Source of the DNA: an uncultured Alphaproteobacteria bacterium
GTDB taxonomy: Bacteria; Pseudomonadota; Alphaproteobacteria; Caulobacterales; Caulobacteraceae
NCBI GenBank assembly: GCA_903860975.1
Contig: CAIOSI010000021.1
Span: forward strand, 1-64,000
Reading direction: 5' to 3'
DNA: 64,000 nucleotides
Shown: positions 58,083-64,000 of the stretch, one piece after another
Layout: every line of letters begins with the position of its first letter
Position numbering within the stretch: the first letter of the stretch is position 1
Made by a program: the position numbers and the translations under genes
Notes under the pieces: generated by a model
The model's database searches: none
The model's input: only the letters and a program-made list of their open reading frames with translations
Told to the model about the DNA's origin: nothing

Positions 58083-59293
58083 GCCTTGGTGGCGGCGTGT
58101 GCGGCGGCTTGGACCTCGTCGGGCAAGGTCTTGAACCACGTTTGCGGTGAGAGCTGATGAGCAATGCGCGCGCGACCCGCCTGTCCCAAGCGCCACCGAA
58201 ATTGGGGGTCGCTCCGTAGGCGGATGAGTCCATTTGCAGCAGCGAAAATATCTGGTTCGGCCCAAGTCTGGCCGCTGTAGATGCCTTGCGCATCGATCAC
58301 CCCTGTCGGCCTAAACGGCACGAGCAGCGCGCTGGAGTCGTCCATAAAATCGAGCACACCCGACCAGGCCGTAGCCAGGACCGGCGTCGCCATTGCCATG
58401 GCCTCGGCCAGTGTCAGGCCGAAGCCCTCAGCGCGGTGCAGCGAGACCAACACATCGGCGCCGGCGATCAGGCTCTGGACTTGGGGGTAAGGCCAAACCT
58501 CGTCGATCACCCGGACGTTGGACGGCGCTCCGGAGCGAAGGTCAGCCAGGGCTTTGGGGAAGAGCGCTCCGTTCTGGGTCTTAAGCGTTAGTTCGCACTT
58601 CGGATCCTCACCGAAGGCGCGTGACCAGGCTGCGATTGCGCCCTCAGGATTCTTGCGCGCGAGCGAGGAATTAAAATCGAAGACGCTGACGCCCTGGAAG
58701 GCGGCCCGGCGCGGGGCGGGCGTCACCTTTTCGAAGTCTTCCATGAACAGCGGATGGGGGACAATCCGCACCGGCGAGGCCGCGCCCTCCAGGGCCTTGG
58801 CCGTAAAGCGGCTGGGCGCCCAGACTTCGTCAACCAACCTGGCGTCCCGGCGCCAGAGCGCCGGTGCGCGGGGAAGCTCCCACGCCCAATAGCCGTAGCG
58901 CGGACCGATCAGCTGGCGGGGCCCCAGGCACGCTAAGGCGGCCATCAGTTCTGGAGGATTGAGGTGGAAGATCCAGGCAGACGCTGAGACCGGCTCGCGT
59001 AAACGGCCGCTCCAGTCCAGCTTTGCGTCGGTGACGTCAACACGTTCCACAACAACGCCAAGGGCTTCGAACGCCCGTGCTGCGAGCCGCGCGGAGGCTG
59101 CGATGCCGTGGGAGCCGGCGAAGTAGCCAACGATCTTGATGGGGCCGTTGCCGGCGTCTGCACCGTGCGGAGCCCGCGCGCCAATCCGCACATAGGTTTG
59201 AAGTGCAACGTTCAGGACCGGCGCGGCAAGCTTGCGAACCGGCTCTGGCAGAGCAGATCGCCAAAGCCGGCGAGCGGCGCCTAAAAGTGTCAT
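58079..59293 (-). CDS. Glycosyltransferase, GT4/GT1-like (GT-B fold)
   Basis: A 404-residue GT-B enzyme. VGYFAGSHGIAASARLAARAFEALG is an N-terminal acceptor-domain motif, DEVWAPSRFTAKAL is typical of GT4 relatives, and VSLHRAEGFGLTLAEAMAMATPVLATAWSG carries the E-x7-E nucleotide-sugar site. It overlaps the next upstream gene (59290) by 4 bp and is the last gene of the minus-strand glycan operon. Confidence 0.9.
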   Translation of the reverse strand: MTLLGAARRLWRSALPEPVRKLAAPVLNVALQTYVRIGARAPHGADAGNGPIKIVGYFAGSHGIAASARLAARAFEALGVVVERVDVTDAKLDWSGRLREPVSASAWIFHLNPPELMAALACLGPRQLIGPRYGYWAWELPRAPALWRRDARLVDEVWAPSRFTAKALEGAASPVRIVPHPLFMEDFEKVTPAPRRAAFQGVSVFDFNSSLARKNPEGAIAAWSRAFGEDPKCELTLKTQNGALFPKALADLRSGAPSNVRVIDEVWPYPQVQSLIAGADVLVSLHRAEGFGLTLAEAMAMATPVLATAWSGVLDFMDDSSALLVPFRPTGVIDAQGIYSGQTWAEPDIFAAANGLIRLRSDPQFRWRLGQAGRARIAHQLSPQTWFKTLPDEVQAAAHAATKA

Positions 59294-61518
59294 TTCGCGA
59301 TTTCGGCGGTCTGACGAACCGGGCGGAACAGCCCAGGATCACCACCAGACCCCCAGACCTCGTCGACGAAACTCAAACCCACCGTGTCCACAGAGAGTCT
59401 TGAGATGATTGCTCTATCCCAAACGCCCACCGCGTTCTTCCAGCGAACGCCGCGACTGTGGAGTGCGATGGCGTCGGCGGGGACCAGGTCAGGATGCGTC
59501 ATGAACCTGACAGTGGTTGCGTACGCCAGGGGAAGAATAGGGCCGCGAGGTCCCCTGAATTGGCCTGTGGTCGCCTCATAGACGTAACGCGTGGCGGAGA
59601 TTTCCCGAGCGACGTCGCTGTTCTCGACGACCCAAAGCGCGTCGGCATGGTGTTTCGGCGGGATTTTGGAGGCAACCGGGTGCTGGCGGACGGACATCCG
59701 TGCGGCATGTGTAAGCGGGTGGCGACGCACCGCCGCCGGCAAAGCATCGAACGCAACCCCATATTCCGCCAGGCCTCCGCCGACCAGCCAGCGCAGGAAT
59801 TTGAAGCGCTCTGATGCGCTGCGCAGTGGAAAAAGACGCTTCAGGTCCGCCCGGCTTTCCCAAATTTCCAGGAATAGGGTGATGAAGGGCGCAGGATGAG
59901 CCGCAGTTGGTTTAAGGAACGGAGCGCGCAGAGGCTCCGTCAGGACCGCAGGCCAGTTGGCCCGGGCAGCGACGCCAAAACCAGCGGAAAGTTGACGCTT
60001 GAATTCGCTGCCGCCTGGCTCGGCCAGACGCGCCGCGGAAAGAAGCAGGCCGGGGTTACGCCCCAAGTCTTCGATCACGCTTTGCGCCAAGAGCTCGGGC
60101 GCAAACCGACCGGCGGCGGCCTCAACACCAAGACACCAGGCGATGAGACCTGCTTCATCTCCCGCGAACCTGGCGCGCAAATCGCCACGTGCGGCGAGCA
60201 AAGCCTTGATGGCGCGCGGCGGGCCGTCGACAGAAGGCGCGCGCAACCATTCCATTGCGCCCGACGCGGGCCCGCGCCAGGGTGCCTCACCCCAGACAGA
60301 TGCATCGACCTCGCGTGTCCCGCTTCGCCAATTGGCCAACAGGCCCTGTGCGGCCGATATGGCTGTCGCGTCGGCGCCCAGGGTCCTGGCATGGTCGGTG
60401 AAGTACTGGTGAAAACCCACCCGACCGGCCTCCACGTTGAGGTTAAATCCGGACGGGTCTTCGCGCCAAACCTGCTCCATGGTGCGGGTAACATCTGGCA
60501 AACCGGGCAATGCGGCCTCAGGGTCGGGCGCATCGACCCAGGCCTCGACAGCATCGGTCAGGCCGTCGGAGAAGTCTTTGCCGTCCCGCGCAGCGCGCAG
60601 TGCGCGGCGGCGCATCGCTCCGGAGATGAGGCGGCCAGAGGGGAAGCGAAGGTGGGCGTAAGGGACCGCCCGGCTCATCTCATGGCCGTTACGCAGCATG
60701 GCTGCGGCATAGTCGCCAAGCAGACGCGCCAGCGGCGAATCCGGGATGACGCGAATACGGTCCTGGTGCTTTGACAAGACCTCGGGCCGCGACGGGTCGA
60801 AGCCTGAAAAGTGGAAGAATTGCAGGGGCTGGCCGTCGACCGTCCAGCCATCGGCGCCGCAGTCCAGGGATCGTCCCTCAAAGTTCCAATAGGCGAGGTT
60901 CAACACGGGCTCGCGCACCACATCTAGGCTGTCGACGAAGCCGGGCGCGAGGTCCATCCAGCGTTGGTCGGTGAACAGGCCTTCCTTCAAATCCACCCGA
61001 CAGTCGAACTCGCAGCGGTCGGCCCACCAACTCATCAGCTCGACGGTCTTGGGCTCGGCCCGCGCCGAGCAGAAGCCGAGATTGTAGGAGCCTGAACGCA
61101 GGATCACCTGGTCGTTTGGCATAGCCGACCCCAAAATCGGCCGAGTGAGGTGGGGGGTCAGGACGAGTTGCGCCCTCGCAAGGCCTTCTCGCACGCGATC
61201 GAGAGGCCGAAAGACCAAGATATCGGGGTCGAGATAGGTCACCGACGTCACGCCAGCGTCAGTTAGAAAATGGCGGAAGACGTGGGGTTTCACGGCCGTG
61301 TTGAGTTCAAGCGCGTCGTAGTAGACGCTCATCGAGCTGTAAGGCTTCACCAGAAAGGCCGCATCAATGATGTCCGCCAACGCCTCTAAGGCAGGGATCG
61401 GACCGTCTGTCGTCACAACCACGCGACGCGCCTTGGGTTCAGCCCGAGCCACACTCTCCATCAGAGTCGCGGCCTGTGCCGCATAGTTGCGGGACACGAT
61501 GGTGAAAATGACGTCCAA
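59290..61518 (-). CDS. Large glycosyltransferase-type protein, two-part
   Basis: A 742-residue protein. The first about 290 residues form a GT-A-like (GT8-type) domain: VIFTIVSRNYAAQAATLMESV, then VTYLDPDILVFRPL with the D-x-D metal motif, and FFHFSGFDP. The remaining about 450 residues are not recognised; they are helical with a C-terminal segment (RGPRGPILPLAYATTVRFMTHPD) that may be a second domain. It is cytosolic. It is the middle gene of the permease-GT-GT operon and probably builds the chain exported by the permease. Confidence 0.8.
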   Translation of the reverse strand: MDVIFTIVSRNYAAQAATLMESVARAEPKARRVVVTTDGPIPALEALADIIDAAFLVKPYSSMSVYYDALELNTAVKPHVFRHFLTDAGVTSVTYLDPDILVFRPLDRVREGLARAQLVLTPHLTRPILGSAMPNDQVILRSGSYNLGFCSARAEPKTVELMSWWADRCEFDCRVDLKEGLFTDQRWMDLAPGFVDSLDVVREPVLNLAYWNFEGRSLDCGADGWTVDGQPLQFFHFSGFDPSRPEVLSKHQDRIRVIPDSPLARLLGDYAAAMLRNGHEMSRAVPYAHLRFPSGRLISGAMRRRALRAARDGKDFSDGLTDAVEAWVDAPDPEAALPGLPDVTRTMEQVWREDPSGFNLNVEAGRVGFHQYFTDHARTLGADATAISAAQGLLANWRSGTREVDASVWGEAPWRGPASGAMEWLRAPSVDGPPRAIKALLAARGDLRARFAGDEAGLIAWCLGVEAAAGRFAPELLAQSVIEDLGRNPGLLLSAARLAEPGGSEFKRQLSAGFGVAARANWPAVLTEPLRAPFLKPTAAHPAPFITLFLEIWESRADLKRLFPLRSASERFKFLRWLVGGGLAEYGVAFDALPAAVRRHPLTHAARMSVRQHPVASKIPPKHHADALWVVENSDVAREISATRYVYEATTGQFRGPRGPILPLAYATTVRFMTHPDLVPADAIALHSRGVRWKNAVGVWDRAIISRLSVDTVGLSFVDEVWGSGGDPGLFRPVRQTAEIAK

Positions 61519-61645
61519 GACGATGCCTGCCAGCCCGCGCGATGTGGGCCCGGTCTATCAGGGGTTGGCTTTGACCCGCAATGTGGCCGCTCAGACGGCC
61601 TTCAGCTGATCCAGCGCCTGGATGGCCCCTGCCCGGGTGCCGGTT

Positions 61646-62479
61646 TCAAAGGTAGTGGACGATCCGCCGCCGCGTGCTTGCGAACAAACTGAAGGTGACG
61701 AGCCACCCTACCAACGCCATGGCGGCCAGAAAGAGGTAGGTGTGGGGTGAGACCGCAGTGCCCAGCAGAGGTGCGCGGACAGCCTCGAGCATGTGGTAGA
61801 AGGGGTTCAGAACAAGCACGAATTGATGCTTGCCCAGGCGGTTCGCCGGCCAGAAGACCGGCGTTACGAACATCGCAAACTGCATGATCGAGATGACAAC
61901 CTGCGGGACGTCTCGAAAGCGCGCCGAGGTAATTCCGACCAACATGCTGATCCAGGCCGTATTGAGGATCAGAAACACCAAGCCAAGCGCTGCGCCCGGT
62001 AGATTCGCATGGCGCCAGTAGCCGTAGTAGACCAGCACCGCGAGCACGATCAGCAGGTGGTGACCGAGGTTGATCAGGTTGCGAACCACCGTGCGCCAAA
62101 CGAATGTGAACATCGGCAGGTTTGTCTGCGACAGCATTCCGGCCGCCTGAACGAAGGTGGTGCAGCCCTCGATGATCGTCGTGCTGACGGTGCCGAAGAA
62201 TACGATTCCCAGAGCCACAAGCGGCAGGAAATCCTTGAGCGGGATGTCGAAGAGGTTGGCGTAGACAACGCCAATCCCCAGCACCATCAGTCCCATGGAA
62301 AGCGTGATCCAGAAGGGACCCAGAATCGAGCCCCTGTAGCGGGAGCTGACGTCATGCCAGGCGAGCGAACAGGCAAGGTCGGCGCGGCCCAGCGACGCCC
62401 GCAGGTCCCGCAGCGCCATCTGGTACTCGAACAGCGTCCCGCGCCGTCCGGTTCGCAGCATGTGGGTGGCGGTATCCAT
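61646..62479 (-). CDS. ABC-2 polysaccharide export permease (Wzm/KpsM type)
   Basis: A 277-residue inner-membrane protein. DLACSLAWHDVSSRYRGSILGPFWITLSMGLMVLGIGVVYANLF is the family N-terminal block, followed by about five more helices and QFAMFVTPVFWPANRLGKHQFVLVLNPFYHMLEAVRAPLLG near the end. It exports lipid-linked glycan chains with an ATP-binding partner (Wzt/KpsT). No such ATPase gene is adjacent; it may be elsewhere or outside the window. First gene of the operon with the two glycosyltransferases. Confidence 0.92.
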   Translation of the reverse strand: MDTATHMLRTGRRGTLFEYQMALRDLRASLGRADLACSLAWHDVSSRYRGSILGPFWITLSMGLMVLGIGVVYANLFDIPLKDFLPLVALGIVFFGTVSTTIIEGCTTFVQAAGMLSQTNLPMFTFVWRTVVRNLINLGHHLLIVLAVLVYYGYWRHANLPGAALGLVFLILNTAWISMLVGITSARFRDVPQVVISIMQFAMFVTPVFWPANRLGKHQFVLVLNPFYHMLEAVRAPLLGTAVSPHTYLFLAAMALVGWLVTFSLFASTRRRIVHYL

Positions 62480-62620
62480 TGAATCCCGAGAAGGGGCTCT
62501 CCCGAAGAAGGAGCGCTGGTAACAGGCAGGGTATAGAGGCGCAAGGACGGCTGGCTGCAGTTCTTTGCTACCTTCCCGACTTCCATGTTAGCCCGAGTCG
62601 AGATGGATCGCGGAAGCCTT

Positions 62621-63694
62621 ATGACGTCCATGGATAAGATTGCGCGACGCCCGGCGCGGCCGACCGAAGAACGTCGCCGAATATTGCGCGCCTTCGACCC
62701 GACGCTGGATGGCGCGGGCGTTTGGTTGGTTGTGCCCTGCTACAAGGTCAAGGCCCACATCTTGAATGTGATCGCCAAGACACCAGCCTGGGTCGACGGC
62801 ATCGTCTGCGTCGACGACGCCTGCCCGGAACACTCGGGTGATTTTATTGAAGCCAACGCCACGGACCCGAGGGTCGTCATCGTGAGACTGCCGCAAAACC
62901 AGGGGGTTGGCGGGGCGACGATGGCTGGCTACCGCGAAGTCATCCGGCGAGGCGGGCAGGTCATGGTGAAGGTCGACGGTGATGACCAAATGGACTTGGG
63001 CTATATCGCCCATCTCGTTGCCCCGATCCTTTTAGGCGAGGCCGATTATGCCAAAGGCAACCGGTTCACCTCGATCAGCCACCTGACAACCATGCCCACG
63101 ATCCGCGTGTTTGGAAACGCGGTGCTGAGTTTCGCGGCGAAACTGTCGACCGGCTATTGGAACATCTTCGACCCGACCAACGGCTTTACAGCCATCGAAG
63201 GGCAGGTCGCGCGGATGGCGATCGAGAAGCGCGTCTCGCGGCGGTTCTTCTTCGAGACTGACCTGCTCTATCACCTGGGCACTCTGCGCGCGGTGGTGCG
63301 CGATGTGCCGATGCCGGCCCGCTATGGCGGCGAGATCTCAAACCTGAGAATCGGAGCGATTGTCGGGCCGTTTGCCCTGAAGCACCTGTCGAACTTCTTT
63401 CAGCGATTGCTCGGGCAGTACTTCGTCCGCGACTTCTCCGCCGCCAGCTTGGAACTGATCTTTGGCCTGGCCTTCGTGCTGTGCGGCATCGGCTATGGTC
63501 TTCACTATGTGAGCGTACCGCACACGACCGCCGCCTCGGCGGGCGTCGTCATGGCCGCCGCCCTTCCGGTGATACTGGGCGCCCAGTTGTTGATGCAGGC
63601 CTTAAACTTTGACGTCCTGAACGTGCCCAGCCGCCCGATTCACCCCTATCTGCGCACCATCGCTCGGATGGAAGCCGAGGAGACGACAGAGTGA
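62621..63694 (+). CDS. GT2 polyprenyl-phosphate glycosyltransferase with membrane anchor
   Basis: About 357 residues from the ATG at 62621 (GGAAG upstream; the track's 62585 adds 12). The GT-A domain includes GVWLVVPCYKVKAHILNVIAKTP, IVCVDDACPE (first Asp pair), NQGVGGATMAGYREV and VMVKVDGDDQMDLGYI. Two C-terminal helices (LIFGLAFVLCGIGYGLHYV and AGVVMAAALPVILGAQLLM) anchor it, as in GtrB/DPM1-like enzymes that load a sugar onto undecaprenyl phosphate. It shares four bases (GTGA) with the next gene, an EamA/SMR-like protein. Confidence 0.9.
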   Translation: MTSMDKIARRPARPTEERRRILRAFDPTLDGAGVWLVVPCYKVKAHILNVIAKTPAWVDGIVCVDDACPEHSGDFIEANATDPRVVIVRLPQNQGVGGATMAGYREVIRRGGQVMVKVDGDDQMDLGYIAHLVAPILLGEADYAKGNRFTSISHLTTMPTIRVFGNAVLSFAAKLSTGYWNIFDPTNGFTAIEGQVARMAIEKRVSRRFFFETDLLYHLGTLRAVVRDVPMPARYGGEISNLRIGAIVGPFALKHLSNFFQRLLGQYFVRDFSAASLELIFGLAFVLCGIGYGLHYVSVPHTTAASAGVVMAAALPVILGAQLLMQALNFDVLNVPSRPIHPYLRTIARMEAEETTE

Positions 63695-64000
63695 CCCTCA
63701 AGGACGCCTTGCTCTGCGCGGGCTTCTCGCTTGCTCTGCCCGTCGGCCAGACCCTGTTTAAGTTGGCCGCAGTGAATAACGCGCGGCTGTCTGGTCCCTT
63801 GGTGGTCAAGCTTGTCACCAACCTGCCACTCCTTGCAGCGTTCGCGTGGTACGGCCTGACGGCTTTGTTCTGGTTCTACATCTTGACGCGCGTGCCGCTC
63901 TCCACAGCTTACGTGTTCTCGATCGCGGGGTCAGGATTGGTGCCTCTCATAGCCTGGCTAGTGTTCAAAGAGCCGTTGGATTGGCGGTTCGCCGTCGGCT
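63691..64000 (+). CDS. EamA/SMR-like membrane protein (partial, runs off right edge)
   Basis: The GTG at 63691 overlaps the preceding stop. The visible 103 residues (VTLKDALLCAGFSLALPVG, FWFYILTRVPLSTAYVFSIAG and LVFKEPLDWRFAV) form four helices of the small multidrug-resistance/EamA type, resembling ArnE/ArnF, which flip undecaprenyl-linked sugars. Next to a GtrB-type transferase, a flippase for its product is likely. Not in the track because it has no stop in the window. Confidence 0.8.
   Translation, partial: MTLKDALLCAGFSLALPVGQTLFKLAAVNNARLSGPLVVKLVTNLPLLAAFAWYGLTALFWFYILTRVPLSTAYVFSIAGSGLVPLIAWLVFKEPLDWRFAVG

Noticed and set aside
1-64000. CRISPR array, prophage or plasmid origin
   Set aside because: No spaced direct repeats of CRISPR size, no phage structural genes and no replication initiator were seen.

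Overview
The window looks like chromosome from a GC-rich alphaproteobacterium, most likely of the Caulobacterales (Caulobacter/Phenylobacterium type). Pointers are a flagellin behind a sigma-54 promoter, two TonB-dependent receptors (one with its own FecI/FecR pair), a FixL-FixJ oxygen-sensing pair with a FixK-type regulator, and many short 1-32 bp gene overlaps. This placement is inferred from gene content; no 16S gene is present.

Layout. 0-3 kb: flagellin running off the left edge, then a basic small protein and a ParA-type ATPase. 3-8 kb: a frameshifted alginate-lyase gene, then a compact 2-aminoethylphosphonate-type module (DUF5690 membrane protein divergent from an FAD amine oxidoreductase and PhnX). 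8-16 kb: tRNA-Arg(TCG), a secreted alpha/beta hydrolase, a BLUF photoreceptor, a secreted protein of unknown function, a TauD-type dioxygenase, an FAD/NAD(P) protein and a TPR protein. 16-21 kb: AI-2E-family permease, universal stress protein and P2-type ATPase in one minus-strand operon. 21-32 kb: a penicillin-acylase-type amidase, a PepSY protein, a TonB receptor, and a FecI-FecR-FecA-like set. 32-36 kb: a decayed IS3/IS407-type element followed by a DUF1800-DUF1501 pair.

36-53 kb is the most coherent part and reads as a low-oxygen island. It holds ExoD and VIT proteins, a universal stress protein, a FixK-type regulator, an NAD(P)H oxidoreductase, an archaeal-type AMP/thymidine phosphorylase, a PRPP synthetase-like protein, a beta-CASP nuclease, a soluble histidine kinase, a lone receiver, FixJ and haem-PAS FixL, a lipoprotein, small proteins, and an operon of HiPIP, a single-haem cytochrome fused to a predicted outer-membrane barrel, a small membrane protein and a soluble c-type cytochrome. 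I found four good TTGAT-N4-ATCAA (FNR/FixK) boxes here, three of them with -10-like sequences at class II spacing. The likely chain is O2 -> FixL -> FixJ -> FixK-type protein -> these promoters. The cytochrome operon has the parts expected for electron transfer across the outer membrane.

53-64 kb: an arylsulfatase, a frameshifted PLP decarboxylase, an MFS transporter, and a surface-glycan cluster (two glycosyltransferases, a Wzm/KpsM-type ABC permease, a GT2 glycosyltransferase and an EamA/SMR-like protein cut by the right edge). Two genes (alginate lyase, PLP decarboxylase) each carry one extra base in a four-base homopolymer, so either they are young pseudogenes or the assembly has indel errors.
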